From NCBI GenBank assembly GCA_022708025.1, contig JAKIZM010000019.1:1-52198 (forward strand): a DNA stretch of 52,198 nt. The letters run 5' to 3'. This DNA comes from Bacteroidota bacterium (GTDB taxonomy: Bacteria; Bacteroidota; Ignavibacteria; Ignavibacteriales; Ignavibacteriaceae). The notes beneath the pieces are model-generated. The model was not told the DNA's origin, ran no database searches, and saw only the letters and a program-made list of their open reading frames with translations. How positions within the stretch are numbered: the stretch's first letter is position 1; every line of letters begins with the position of its first letter. Positions 33,801 through 43,071 of this stretch are shown one piece after another. The translations under genes and the position numbers were made by a program.

Positions 33801-34382
33801 TCAACTATCCTTATATAGATTATTCTTATTTATATATTCTAAAACTTTTTCAGGAACTAGATAATAAATCGGTAAACCAGCGTGAACTCTGTTTCGGATA
33901 TCTGTAGCGCTTATTTCAATTCCGCGGGTCTGAACAAAAGTTGCAGCTTCAACATACTTATCAATATAATCAATTGGATGTGAAGATTTTCTTCTCAATA
34001 CAACAATGTTTGCAAGCTTTAGTATTTCATCAGGTTCTTTCCAAGTATGAAACTGGAAAATATTGTCATAACCGATTATCAGATCAATTTCATTGTAATA
34101 TTTTTTAAACTCTCTTAAAGTGTCAATTGTATAAGAAACATTGTGTTTTTTAATTTCAAAATCTGAGCATTCAAAAAAAGGAACATCATCCAAAGCAATC
34201 CTTAACATATTTATTCTATGTTCTGCGCTGGACGCTTCCGTATTTTGTTTATGCGGTGAAATATATGTTGGAACAAAAACAATTTTATCAAGTTCTCTGA
34301 TTTCTCTGACAGATTGTGCAGTGATCAGATGTCCATTATGTATAGGGTCAAAAGTTCCCCCGAAGATTCCTATTCTACTCAT
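33801..34382 (-). CDS. nadD: Nicotinate-nucleotide adenylyltransferase
   Basis: A 193-residue enzyme of NAD synthesis that joins nicotinate mononucleotide with ATP. The nucleotidyltransferase HxGH motif is GGTFDPIHNGHL near residues 8-19, with TYISPHKQ, the middle motif IIGYDNIFQFHTW, and the C-terminal ISATDIRNRV. All are complete and the length is normal. It is translationally coupled on both sides: four bases overlap with the gene upstream (ATGA), and its stop touches the epimerase start. Confidence 0.95.
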   Translation of the reverse strand: MSRIGIFGGTFDPIHNGHLITAQSVREIRELDKIVFVPTYISPHKQNTEASSAEHRINMLRIALDDVPFFECSDFEIKKHNVSYTIDTLREFKKYYNEIDLIIGYDNIFQFHTWKEPDEILKLANIVVLRRKSSHPIDYIDKYVEAATFVQTRGIEISATDIRNRVHAGLPIYYLVPEKVLEYINKNNLYKDS

Positions 34383-35068
34383 TTAAGTAAATCCTTATAT
34401 TCAACAAACAAGTGTGTAAACCTTTCATGCATTTCCTGAGAACAGTATTCCAAACTAGTCTTTTGTGACAAATCAATATATAATTTTTTAAAGTCGTTAA
34501 TATCTTTTACTTCAAAAAGATCCTTTGCTAAAGTAATATAGTATTCGCAGGATTCATTAAAACCGAGAAACTTTTGAATTGATAATTCTGATTCAATAAA
34601 AAATCTTAATAATTCTTCTGTATATCCGCAGAACCCAAATACAGATATTTTGTCTGCTGCTGATGATTTTGAAATCAGAATTGTTTTTTCATCTACTCCA
34701 AGCAAGTTCAGATATTTATCAATATCAGATGCACTTAAATTTACAACATTACCTGCAACTAATATATTGTATTTATGATTAATAAACTCTTTAGTGAGCT
34801 TTTCCGACTGAAGAACTTTAATTGAATTTTGTTCTGAAGTAATTAATTGAAAATCGTTTACTGATGCAAGTTCTGAATACATCTCGTCCTTGGACAGAAT
34901 AATAAAGAAATCAGTTTTATCTTTTCTCTTAAGTGTATTTTCCATCAGATTAAGATACAATGTGGTTCTGAAGTAATCTGTATCTTTTTCATTAAAATTA
35001 TTTATCAGATTATCATCGCCGGAGGCAAATAGCAAAGGAGAAAAGATATATATTGCATTCTGATTCAT
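34379..35068 (-). CDS. Unknown cytoplasmic protein, possible GT-A-like fold
   Basis: A 229-residue protein with no signal peptide or membrane span. The beginning (AIYIFSPLLFAS) and the alternating beta/alpha pattern (KTDFFIILSKDE, YNILVAGNVVNLS, KTILISKSSAADKISVFGFCGY) look like a nucleotide-sugar transferase fold such as DUF2064, but the family motifs are not evident. I therefore call it unknown. It sits between the PrsW gene (3 bases) and nadD (4-base overlap) and is clearly part of that operon. Confidence 0.7.
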   Translation of the reverse strand: MNQNAIYIFSPLLFASGDDNLINNFNEKDTDYFRTTLYLNLMENTLKRKDKTDFFIILSKDEMYSELASVNDFQLITSEQNSIKVLQSEKLTKEFINHKYNILVAGNVVNLSASDIDKYLNLLGVDEKTILISKSSAADKISVFGFCGYTEELLRFFIESELSIQKFLGFNESCEYYITLAKDLFEVKDINDFKKLYIDLSQKTSLEYCSQEMHERFTHLFVEYKDLLK

Positions 35069-35071
35069 TTA

Positions 35072-36025
35072 CTATGTTCTTCCAGAATTAGAAAGTAAAG
35101 TCCCGATAAAATTTCTATAATTATCAACATCCATTTGATAATATATTTTACTTACACCTTTTGCATTCCGAAGCTGCATTTTTCTGAATGCCAATGAAGT
35201 TGCTGCGTTAATGTAAATATTTCTTTTTGATTCATCCATCCAGCCTTTACGTTCCCGGTAAGCTGAACTTAATATTTTAAGATGAGCTTTCGGTATTAAA
35301 CCTGATTCAGATTCCTCTTTAAGCTCATTGTAAATTAACAATCTTTCTTTTCTTATTGAAATAATATAAGTAATTATAAAAATGAAAATTGAGAAAATCA
35401 TAAAAATAAATCCAATAGGAGCAGTTCTTTCAAAGCTTGCACTGAAATTCCAGATAAAGTGAATAAACATAGCGATTAACAATCCGGTTATACTTAAAAT
35501 TATTTTGCTAAAGTTTGAGTTAAATTTAGCAAGTGCAAGAAACGCTCCTAATGTTGCAGTTGAAACACAATGCATAACTGCCGAAAATAAACTCCGTATA
35601 ATAACTAATACTATCCAATCATAGGTAGATTCACTGAATGTAACAAAGTAAAGAAAATTTTCTGTCATACCGAATCCCAGACCAATTGCACCTCCGTAAA
35701 CAATACCATCAGTCAGATTATCAAACTTTTTACTGGAAATAGTAATTAAAAGAAAAATTCCCTTAGTGATTTCTTCTACAAAAGGGGCAACTGCTATTGA
35801 GCTGAATCTGGTAAGACTTTCTTTATCAGCAATAAAAAATGAAGCAATACTTGTTAAAATAAAACTGCCGATCAGAGCTAAGAATATTGCTCCTAAAGCA
35901 CCCCATAAGTAATTGATTAGAACAAATTTAAATGGTTCTCTGTCATATCTGTCAAATTTCCAAATCAGAAACAGATAAAAACTCATTGGGATTATAGCCG
36001 CAATGGCAGAAAACATTATTAGCAT
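35072..36025 (-). CDS. prsW: PrsW-type intramembrane metalloprotease
   Basis: A 317-residue membrane protein with about eight hydrophobic spans. The three PrsW/CPBP-like zinc motifs are present: EEITK at 84-88, MHCVSTATLGAF with His152, and HFIWN with His189 and Asn193; TENF near 121-124 adds a conserved Glu. PrsW cuts membrane-bound anti-sigma factors in Bacillus, and most homologues elsewhere have unknown targets. A soluble tail of about 80 residues follows the last span. It is the first gene of the seven-gene minus-strand operon that ends at 29.1 kb. Confidence 0.88.
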   Translation of the reverse strand: MLIMFSAIAAIIPMSFYLFLIWKFDRYDREPFKFVLINYLWGALGAIFLALIGSFILTSIASFFIADKESLTRFSSIAVAPFVEEITKGIFLLITISSKKFDNLTDGIVYGGAIGLGFGMTENFLYFVTFSESTYDWIVLVIIRSLFSAVMHCVSTATLGAFLALAKFNSNFSKIILSITGLLIAMFIHFIWNFSASFERTAPIGFIFMIFSIFIFIITYIISIRKERLLIYNELKEESESGLIPKAHLKILSSAYRERKGWMDESKRNIYINAATSLAFRKMQLRNAKGVSKIYYQMDVDNYRNFIGTLLSNSGRT

Positions 36026-36336
36026 TTAATTATAATTAGAGTAAATAAATAACTTGTTCAAATTATCTATTTAGTGTTAAAAATACCAAATGTATTTTTA
36101 GTTATTATTGCTAGCAGGAAAGATGATTTTTTTAAGAATATATGTGATAAAAAACAGGTTGGTTTTCAAATTACTCAGCATAATAAAAAAAATGATTATT
36201 TTGCATTTAACACGAAAGAAGCTTAGAATTAACAGCATATTTTATAATTAACCCTGATATTTTAACATATCCGAATGTTTGATTATCAGGTCATACAGTT
36301 TTATATTAAGCCTCGTTTTTTGCACATTTTTGCTAT
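36026..36336. other. Divergent intergenic region between the prsW and yceD operons
   Basis: This is 311 bases without a gene. It must hold promoters for both directions. At 36078-36100 there is a 9-base inverted repeat (TAAAAATAC / GTATTTTTA, 5-base loop) that could be an operator or a weak bidirectional terminator. Near 36252-36291 there is a 7-base inverted repeat CCTGATA / TATCAGG around a long loop. No riboswitch or RNA gene is recognised. Confidence 0.4.
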
Positions 36337-36843
36337 ATGATTATTAAAATATCAAATTTAAGCGATGGGGTGCATAATTTCGATTTTGAAGAAAAGATCA
36401 ACACAATCGAACTTGGTGAGCCTTTTTATAATAGCTTTAAATCGAAGGTTAAATTAGATAAACTTCACGATCAGATTATTGTTGATGTATCTTCAGAATT
36501 TAAAGTTAAATTTGAATGTGATAGATGCGGAAAGGTTTACAGAACTAAGCTTAAAAGCGATTATCAGATGGTTTATTTGATGAATGAACCACCGGCAGAA
36601 ACAGATTCATTAAACGTAAGTTATCTATCCAGGGATGCTGTGAAAATTGATATTTCATCTGATGTAAGGGAATATGCTTTACTTTCAATTCCGATGAAAA
36701 AATTGTGTAAGGCAAAATGTAAAGGATTGTGTCCTAATTGTGGTAAAGATCTTAACAAAGAGCAATGTTCCTGTAAAAATGATGAAATTGATCCCAGATG
36801 GAAACCACTAATAGATTTGAAAGATAAATTAAATTTAAATTAA
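36337..36843 (+). CDS. yceD: YceD/DUF177 family protein (23S rRNA accumulation)
   Basis: A 168-residue YceD/DUF177 protein. The N-terminal half has the beta-rich domain and FECDRCGKVYRTKL. The C-terminal half has the metal-binding cysteines CKAKCKGLCPNCGKDLNKEQCSC and ends DPRWKPLIDLKDKL. In bacteria and plants it is needed for accumulation of 23S rRNA, and its gene precedes rpmF, as here (20 bases). It starts the plus-strand ribosomal/fatty-acid operon. Confidence 0.92.
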   Translation: MIIKISNLSDGVHNFDFEEKINTIELGEPFYNSFKSKVKLDKLHDQIIVDVSSEFKVKFECDRCGKVYRTKLKSDYQMVYLMNEPPAETDSLNVSYLSRDAVKIDISSDVREYALLSIPMKKLCKAKCKGLCPNCGKDLNKEQCSCKNDEIDPRWKPLIDLKDKLNLN

Positions 36844-36863
36844 AAATATAACGGAACGATAAT

Positions 36864-37043
36864 ATGCCAAATCCAAAACGTAAGACATCAAAGACGCGCA
36901 GAGATAAACGAAGAACACATTACAAGGCTGTTGCACCTTCATTAGGTACTTGTGCAAATTGTGGTGAAATGAAATTAGCTCATCGTGCTTGCCCTTCCTG
37001 TGGTTATTACAATGAGCGCTCTATGTTTATTCCAAAAAGCTAA
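36864..37043 (+). CDS. rpmF: Ribosomal protein L32
   Basis: A 59-residue protein too short for most gene callers' cut-offs: [19 protein letters not shown] at the start, then two Cys pairs CANC and CPSC as a zinc site, and the end [12 protein letters not shown]. Length and motifs are those of bacterial L32 of the 50S subunit, zinc-binding type. It lies between yceD and plsX, the usual order rpmF-plsX-fab in many bacteria. Confidence 0.97.
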   Translation: MPNPKRKTSKTRRDKRRTHYKAVAPSLGTCANCGEMKLAHRACPSCGYYNERSMFIPKS

Positions 37044-37060
37044 TAAAGCTTTCCCATCCG

Positions 37061-38089
37061 ATGGATGATTCTAACAATAAAATTTCAAAATGCAGAATTG
37101 TAGTTGATGCAATGGGGGGCGATTATGCCCCTCAAAATATTGTTACAGGTGCTATTGAAGCTTATAATCAAAGTAAGGATTTTCAACTTTATCTTGTAGG
37201 GAAAAAAGAAGAAATTCTTTCTGTAATAAAAACGAATCAATTGTCTTTTAATGAAAGCTACATTATTGATACACCTGAAGTTATTGATATGGAAGATTCA
37301 CCAACTTCAGCGTTAAAGTCAAAACCAGATTCATCCATTGTTAAGGGATCTCAATTAGTTAAAGAAGGTAAAGCTGAAGCTTTTGTCAGTGCTGGCAATA
37401 CAGGAGCAGTGATGAGTGCTGCAACTTTAATTATGGGTAGAATAAAAGGTGTCGGGCGCCCAACAATCGGAGCTGAGATGCCTAATGTTAACGGAATTTG
37501 TTATTTATATGATGTAGGTGCCGGAAAAGATGCTAAGCCATCTCATTTGTTTGAGTATGCTGTAATGGGAACTATTTACGCCAGAGAAATGGGCGGAATC
37601 TCAAATCCGACAGTTGGAATTTTGAGTATGGGCGAAGAAGAAAGCAAAGGTAATGAAGTATCTACTATTGCTTTTAAACTTTTAAAGGAATCAAAATTAA
37701 ATTTTATTGGTAATGTTGAAGGAAGAGATATTTTAACAAAAGATGTAGATGTTGTAGTTTGTGATGGATTTGTTGGAAATATTATATTAAAGTTCGGTGA
37801 ATCTGTTCCAAGATTATTAAAGCATTTACTAACCCAAACAGCAAATAAAAGTTTTATTGATAAGCTTAAAGTAGGCTTTGCTAAAGGGACTCTTAAAAAA
37901 GCTTTAAAATCTCTGGATTATCAGGAACACGGTGGTGTGCCCTTGCTTGGAGTTAATGGAATATGTATAATTGGTCATGGTTCTAGTACACCAAAAGCAA
38001 TAAAAAATATGGTTTTAAAAGCGTACGAAATGTATAAAACAGATTTAGTTAAAAAAATAGAAAACTCATTTAAAGAATATTCAAAATAA
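37061..38089 (+). CDS. plsX: Phosphate acyltransferase PlsX
   Basis: A 342-residue enzyme that makes acyl-phosphate from acyl-ACP for phospholipid synthesis. Visible family motifs: VVDAMGGDYAPQNIV near the start, AFVSAGNTGAVMSAA, NGICYLYDVGAGKDAKP, ILSMGEEESKGN, VVCDGFVGNIILK and INGICIIGHGSS-like LGVNGICIIGHG. Standard length. It starts 17 bases after rpmF and 13 bases before fabH, so it couples membrane lipid synthesis with the ribosomal protein on one transcript. Confidence 0.95.
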   Translation: MDDSNNKISKCRIVVDAMGGDYAPQNIVTGAIEAYNQSKDFQLYLVGKKEEILSVIKTNQLSFNESYIIDTPEVIDMEDSPTSALKSKPDSSIVKGSQLVKEGKAEAFVSAGNTGAVMSAATLIMGRIKGVGRPTIGAEMPNVNGICYLYDVGAGKDAKPSHLFEYAVMGTIYAREMGGISNPTVGILSMGEEESKGNEVSTIAFKLLKESKLNFIGNVEGRDILTKDVDVVVCDGFVGNIILKFGESVPRLLKHLLTQTANKSFIDKLKVGFAKGTLKKALKSLDYQEHGGVPLLGVNGICIIGHGSSTPKAIKNMVLKAYEMYKTDLVKKIENSFKEYSK

Positions 38090-38102
38090 TTTTAGATATC
38101 TG

Positions 38103-39101
38103 ATGGCTGAAAAAAAATATACTGCAAAAATAACAGGCGTTGGAATGTATGTTCCTGAAAAAGTTCTTGATAATAAATTTTTTGAAGCTATTGTCAATAC
38201 AAATGACGAATGGATCAGAACAAGAACGGGAATAAAAGAAAGACGGATTCTTGAAAACGGCGCAACAAGTGATTTAGCCACCAAAGCCGCTCTTGATTTA
38301 TTAGAAAAGCATAATGTTAATCCTGAAGAACTTGATGCAGTAATAGTTGCTACAGTTACTCCTGATATGTTTTTCCCTGCAACTGCTTGTCTGGTTCAGG
38401 AACGAATCGGAGCAAAAAATGCCTGGGGTTTTGATTTATCAGCTGCTTGTTCAGGATTTTTATTTGCATTTCAAACGGGTGCTTCATTGATTGAAACCGG
38501 CAGATATAAAAAAGTTCTGGTTATTGGTGCTGATAAAATGTCTTCTATTGTTGATTATACAGATAGGAATATCTGTATCCTTTTTGGCGATGCAGGTTCA
38601 GCAGTATTGTTAGAGCCATCAGAAGATGAATCAATCGGAATGCAAAAATCAATTTTAAGAATTGATGGCACTGGTAAAGATACTTTATATATGTTAGGAG
38701 GTGGTAGCTTAAATCCTGCCACATATCAAACCGTAGATAACAAATGGCACTATATCTATCAGGATGGTAAAGCAGTATTTAAAGTTGCAGTAAAAGGTAT
38801 GGCTGATGTATCTGCCGAACTAATGGAATTAAGTGGATTAAAATCTGATGATGTTGCTTATCTTGTGCCTCATCAGGCAAATTTAAGAATAATTGATGCT
38901 ACAGCAGAAAGAATGGGATTAAGTAAAGATAAAGTTATGATAAATATTGATAAATATGGCAATACAACTGCAGCTACAATTCCGCTGTGTTTAACTGAAT
39001 ATTACAGAAACGGAAAACTTAAGAAAGGCGATAACATTATACTATCGGCTTTCGGAGCTGGTTATACGTGGGGTGCTATCCACGTTGTATGGGCAATTTA
39101 A
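38103..39101 (+). CDS. fabH: 3-oxoacyl-ACP synthase III
   Basis: A 332-residue condensing enzyme that starts fatty acid synthesis from acetyl-CoA (or a branched acyl-CoA) and malonyl-ACP. The Cys-His-Asn triad is complete: nucleophile Cys in LSAACSGFLFA, His in VPHQANLRI and Asn in DKYGNTTAA. NDEWIRTRTGIKERRI near the start and FGAGYTWGA at the end are typical. Primer preference, straight or branched, cannot be read from sequence. Confidence 0.96.
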   Translation: MAEKKYTAKITGVGMYVPEKVLDNKFFEAIVNTNDEWIRTRTGIKERRILENGATSDLATKAALDLLEKHNVNPEELDAVIVATVTPDMFFPATACLVQERIGAKNAWGFDLSAACSGFLFAFQTGASLIETGRYKKVLVIGADKMSSIVDYTDRNICILFGDAGSAVLLEPSEDESIGMQKSILRIDGTGKDTLYMLGGGSLNPATYQTVDNKWHYIYQDGKAVFKVAVKGMADVSAELMELSGLKSDDVAYLVPHQANLRIIDATAERMGLSKDKVMINIDKYGNTTAATIPLCLTEYYRNGKLKKGDNIILSAFGAGYTWGAIHVVWAI

Positions 39102-39124
39102 TTAAATTAAATATTATTTGATCG

Positions 39125-40039
39125 ATGTCTAAAAAAGCATTTATATTTCCCGGACAAGGTTCTCAATATATCGGAATGGCGAAGGACCTTTATGATAATT
39201 CTGTTGAAGCAATAGAAATGATAAAAATTGCTGACGATGCTCTGGGAGTTAATCTGTCTTATATTATGTTTAATGGCCCTGAAGAGCAATTGAAACAAAC
39301 GGAATTCACTCAGCCGGCAATCTTTCTTCACAGTGTTGTATTATCAAGCCTGATTAGAACTTTGCAACCGGATGCAGCAGCAGGTCATTCACTTGGTGAA
39401 TATTCAGCCCTGGTTTCTGCTAATGCAATTCAGTTTTATGATGCTGTTAAACTTGTGAGAGCTAGAGGTAAAGCTATGCAGCAGGCTGGGATAGAAAATC
39501 CGGGAACTCTTGCTGCTATAGTTGGATTAGAACCGGAAAAAGTAGAAGAGTTTTGTAAAGAAGCATCTTCTGAAGGTATTGTTCAGTGTGCTAATTTCAA
39601 CTCGCCAGGACAAATTGTTATATCAGGATCTTTAACAGGTGTTAGAAAGGCAATGGAACTTTGTAAAACTGGCGGAGCGAAAATTGTAAAAGAGCTTGTT
39701 GTCAGTGGTGCATTTCATTCTCCTCTTATGAAATCTGCAAAAGATATTTTATTAAAAGAACTTAATGATACGCCATTTTATAATGCACGATTTCCTGTAT
39801 ATGCGAATGTAACAGCTAAACCGGTTACTCAAAAAGATGAAATAAAAAAAATATTGTATGAACAAGTAACTTCTCCAGTAAGATGGGAAGAAACTATTAA
39901 AAATATGATTGCTGATGGATTTGATGAGTTTTATGAAATTGGACCGGGTAAAGTTTTACAAGGTCTTGCTAAAAGAATTAATCCGGATGTAAAAATATTT
40001 GGAATTGACAAATATGAAGATGTGGAGAAATATCTTTGA
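39125..40039 (+). CDS. fabD: Malonyl-CoA:ACP transacylase
   Basis: A 304-residue enzyme that loads malonyl onto ACP. Motifs: FPGQGSQYIGMAKDL at the start, the nucleophile elbow GHSLGEYSALV, the Arg in VRARGKAMQ, the catalytic His in VSGAFHSPLM, and YEIGPGKVLQGL near the end. Complete and normal in length. Its stop overlaps the following DUF3109 gene by one base (TGATG). Confidence 0.96.
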   Translation: MSKKAFIFPGQGSQYIGMAKDLYDNSVEAIEMIKIADDALGVNLSYIMFNGPEEQLKQTEFTQPAIFLHSVVLSSLIRTLQPDAAAGHSLGEYSALVSANAIQFYDAVKLVRARGKAMQQAGIENPGTLAAIVGLEPEKVEEFCKEASSEGIVQCANFNSPGQIVISGSLTGVRKAMELCKTGGAKIVKELVVSGAFHSPLMKSAKDILLKELNDTPFYNARFPVYANVTAKPVTQKDEIKKILYEQVTSPVRWEETIKNMIADGFDEFYEIGPGKVLQGLAKRINPDVKIFGIDKYEDVEKYL

Positions 40040-40644
40040 TGAAACAGATTTCACACCCAAAATATTCTAAATCAATAAATGGAATTTTTATAGACCCGCA
40101 GATATTTACTTTTCCATTTTCCTGCAGATGTGCCGGAGAGTGTTGTAATTACGGAGTATATACTGATTTAAAAGAACACGATTTAATTCTTAGCATAAAA
40201 GATAAAATCATTCCTTTGATGGATGAAACACAATCTAAAAATATTTCAAAATGGTTTGAAGCGCCTGAAAAAGATGAGGATTTTGAAAGTGGAGTAGCTG
40301 TTGGGACAGAAATAATTAATGGGAAATGTACATTCTTGGATAAACATGGATTGTGTACTCTTCAAAAGCTTGCAATGACGGAAGGCGAACACAAATGGAA
40401 ATATAAACCGATTTATTGTGTACTTTTTCCGCTTACTATATTTGAAGATGCATTAACTATAGATGATGAGCATATTGATAGATTAAAAACTTGTAATAAA
40501 AACGGGGCACAAAATACTTCAATATTTGAAGCTTGTCGTGAAGAATTATTATATTTTTTCGGTGAAAAATATTTTGCTGAGCTTGAGGATTATAAGGATG
40601 AATATCTTTTACAATTATATTCAGGAGTTGTAAAAAATGGCTGA
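40039..40644 (+). CDS. DUF3109/YkgJ-like cysteine-cluster protein inside the fab operon
   Basis: A 201-residue cytoplasmic protein with a metal-binding cysteine pattern: FSCRCAGECCNYGVY near residues 29-43, KCTFLDKHGLCTLQ, KPIYCVLFPLTI and LKTCNKN. This matches the DUF3109/YkgJ group, thought to bind zinc or an iron-sulphur cluster; no reaction is established. The start is the ATG at 40039, which overlaps the fabD stop; a TTG three bases earlier is less likely. Its end overlaps fabG by eight bases, so it is tightly co-translated with fatty acid genes, which is not the usual gene order. Confidence 0.8.
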   Translation: MKQISHPKYSKSINGIFIDPQIFTFPFSCRCAGECCNYGVYTDLKEHDLILSIKDKIIPLMDETQSKNISKWFEAPEKDEDFESGVAVGTEIINGKCTFLDKHGLCTLQKLAMTEGEHKWKYKPIYCVLFPLTIFEDALTIDDEHIDRLKTCNKNGAQNTSIFEACREELLYFFGEKYFAELEDYKDEYLLQLYSGVVKNG

Positions 40645-41413
40645 AACACAACAGGGAACTCATAATAAGCGTGCGATAGTAACTGGCGGTACACGAGGCA
40701 TAGGCAGAGCAATTGTTAAAGAATTAGCTTCCGGAAGTTACAGAGGTGTTTTATTTTCTGATATCGCATTTATTTATAATAGTTGTGATGAATGTGCTGA
40801 AGAACTGAAGAATGAAATAAATTTTCCCAATGTTAAAATCCATAGCTTTAAATCGGATGCGGCATCTTTTGAACAAACTCAGGCTACTGTTAATGAAATA
40901 TTAAAAAAGCTGGGCGGAGTTGATATACTGATTAATAATGCCGGAATTACAAAAGATAATCTGCTATTAAGAATGACTGAAAAAGATTTTGATGATGTGA
41001 TAGCTACTAATCTTAAAAGTGTTTTTAATTGTACCAAAGCTGTTGTTAAATCAATGGTTTCACAGAGATATGGAAGAATTATTAACATATCGTCAGTTGT
41101 TGGCTTAATTGGTAATGCCGGGCAGTCAAATTATTCAGCTTCAAAAGCCGGAATAATTGGATTTACTAAATCTATGGCTCGTGAATTAGCATCAAGAGGG
41201 ATTACGGTTAATGCTGTTGCTCCGGGATTTATTCAAACTGATATGACAAGCAAACTTAATGAAGAACAAATAAACAAACTTGTTCAAAATGTACCGATGT
41301 CACGCTTGGGTAAACCGGAAGATGTTGCTAAAGTAGTGGCGTTTTTATGTAGTAATGATGCTGATTATATTACCGGACAGGTAATAGCGGTTGATGGTGG
41401 AATGACAATGTAA
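40637..41413 (+). CDS. fabG: 3-oxoacyl-ACP reductase
   Basis: A 258-residue NADPH-dependent SDR that reduces beta-ketoacyl-ACP. It has the cofactor motif TGGTRGIGRAI, NNAG(ITKD), catalytic Ser in ISSVVGLIGNAGQ, Tyr-Lys in NYSASKAG, and the end VIAVDGGMTM. It is slightly longer than usual because of an N-terminal tail of about 11 residues and a few extra residues around GSYRGVLFSDIAF. Its start lies inside the DUF3109 gene. Confidence 0.95.
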   Translation: MAETQQGTHNKRAIVTGGTRGIGRAIVKELASGSYRGVLFSDIAFIYNSCDECAEELKNEINFPNVKIHSFKSDAASFEQTQATVNEILKKLGGVDILINNAGITKDNLLLRMTEKDFDDVIATNLKSVFNCTKAVVKSMVSQRYGRIINISSVVGLIGNAGQSNYSASKAGIIGFTKSMARELASRGITVNAVAPGFIQTDMTSKLNEEQINKLVQNVPMSRLGKPEDVAKVVAFLCSNDADYITGQVIAVDGGMTM

Positions 41414-41505
41414 TTTGTTAATTCAGGTTGTTTCTTAATTTTTAATTTTATTAAATTTAAACTAATAATTATAAATTCAAATATAAATCAAAAGAGGAGA
41501 AAACT

Positions 41506-41739
41506 ATGGATGTTGCAGCAAAGGTTAAAGAGATCATTATTGATAAATTAGGTGTTGAAGAATCTCAAATTACTCCCGAGGCATCCTTTACAAACGATTT
41601 AGGTGCTGATTCTTTAGATATTGTTGAATTGGTAATGGGATTTGAAAGTGCTTTTCAAATTTCAATTCCTGATGAAGATGCAGAGAAAATTGGTACTGTT
41701 GGAGATGCTATAAAATATCTTTCTGAAAAATTAGCATAA
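41506..41739 (+). CDS. acpP: Acyl carrier protein
   Basis: A 77-residue acidic carrier with the phosphopantetheine site [15 protein letters not shown] (Ser at about residue 36). A strong ribosome site AGAGGAG sits before the ATG, and the 92-base gap from fabG can hold its own promoter. A hairpin with T-run follows it. Both fit the high expression ACP needs compared with the enzymes around it. Confidence 0.97.
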   Translation: MDVAAKVKEIIIDKLGVEESQITPEASFTNDLGADSLDIVELVMGFESAFQISIPDEDAEKIGTVGDAIKYLSEKLA

Positions 41740-41745
41740 TTAAAT

Positions 41746-41771
41746 AGTCGGGATTGACCTCCCGACTTTTT
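41746..41771 (+). terminator. Hairpin with T-run between acpP and fabF
   Basis: A perfect 8-base stem AGTCGGGA / TCCCGACT with a 6-base loop, followed by TTTTT at 41767-41771 (the first T is the last stem base). It has the form of an intrinsic terminator. Because fabF follows on the same strand only 50 bases later, it probably acts as a partial terminator or mRNA 3' stabiliser that yields extra acpP message. Confidence 0.75.
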
Positions 41772-41821
41772 CCTACTATGTTTATTCCATCAAAGAATGG
41801 CAATTCTTTAATTGTAGTTAA

Positions 41822-43069
41822 ATGACTAAAAAAAGAGTTGTAATTACCGGGTTGGGAGCAGTTACACCTATTGGAGTTACTGTCATGGATTTTTGGCAAG
41901 CACTGCTTTCGGGGAAAAATGGCGTTGCTCCTATTACGCTTTTCGATCCTGCAAAGTTTGATACTAAATTTGCTGCAGAAGTAAAAGATTTTAATCCGGA
42001 TAATTATTTTGATAAAAAAGCTGTTAAAAGATTAGATCGCTTTTCACAATTTGCTATTGCTTCCGCTGTTCAGGCAATCGAAGATACAGAATCAAACCTT
42101 GAAAATTTGAACAAAGAAAGATGCGGTGTTGTCTTTGGAAGCGGTATTGGTGGATTAGAAACCCTTCAAAATGAACACTGGAAATATTTCCAAGATAAAA
42201 ATCCCGGAGTATTAAGTCCATTTTTTATTCCGATGATGATTGCAGATCTTGCAGCAGGTCAGATTTCTATTCGCTTTGGATTTAAAGGTCCAAATTATGC
42301 AACTACATCTGCCTGTGCGACATCTTCACATGCAATTTCTGATGCTTTTATGTTAATTCAACGTGGCTCAGCAGATTTAATGATTTGCGGCGGAAGTGAA
42401 GCATCTATTACAGAAATGGGTGTGGGCGGATTTAATGCAATGAGGGCAATTTCAACCTGGAATGACAGATATCTTGAAGCTTCGCGTCCATTTGATAAAG
42501 ATAGAAATGGATTTGTAATGGGTGAAGGAGCTGGTACACTGATTTTAGAAGAGATGGATCACGCTATTGCCAGAGGTGCTAAAATTTACGCTGAGCTTGC
42601 CGGAATCGGATTAACTGCTGATGCATATCATATTACAGCACCAGCACCGGGCGGCGAAGGTGCTACAAGATCGATGAGAATCTCAATTGAAGATGCTGGT
42701 TTAACGATTACGGATATTGATCACATTAATGCGCACGGAACATCTACACCGCATAATGATGTAAATGAAACAAAAGCTATCAAAACTGTTTTTGGTGATC
42801 ACGCCTATAAACTGGTTGTTAATTCTACAAAATCCATGACAGGGCATTTACTTGGGGCTGCTGGTGTTATAGAAGCTATTGCAACTATTTTATCATTAAA
42901 AAATAATTTAATTCCTCCGACTATAAATCTCGATAATCCTGATCCTGAATGCGATCTGAATTACAGTGCTAAAACTGTTACTAAGAAAGAGATCAGAGCT
43001 GCGATAAATAATACATTTGGATTCGGTGGACATAATGCTTCTTTATTATTCACAAAGTTTAGAGAATAG
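41822..43069 (+). CDS. fabF: 3-oxoacyl-ACP synthase II
   Basis: A 415-residue elongating condensing enzyme. The Cys-His-His triad is visible: Cys in TTSACATSSHA, His in INAHGTSTPHND and His in STKSMTGHLLGAAG. The start KKRVVITGLGAVTPIG and the end NNTFGFGGHNASLLF are typical for FabF. Length is normal. It ends two bases before the rnc start codon. Confidence 0.96.
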   Translation: MTKKRVVITGLGAVTPIGVTVMDFWQALLSGKNGVAPITLFDPAKFDTKFAAEVKDFNPDNYFDKKAVKRLDRFSQFAIASAVQAIEDTESNLENLNKERCGVVFGSGIGGLETLQNEHWKYFQDKNPGVLSPFFIPMMIADLAAGQISIRFGFKGPNYATTSACATSSHAISDAFMLIQRGSADLMICGGSEASITEMGVGGFNAMRAISTWNDRYLEASRPFDKDRNGFVMGEGAGTLILEEMDHAIARGAKIYAELAGIGLTADAYHITAPAPGGEGATRSMRISIEDAGLTITDIDHINAHGTSTPHNDVNETKAIKTVFGDHAYKLVVNSTKSMTGHLLGAAGVIEAIATILSLKNNLIPPTINLDNPDPECDLNYSAKTVTKKEIRAAINNTFGFGGHNASLLFTKFRE

Positions 43070-43071
43070 TT

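Noticed and set aside
40637..41413. Possible frameshift or insertion in fabG because of extra residues near the start
   Set aside because: The frame is continuous, all catalytic residues are present, and the extra residues fall in a surface loop region.
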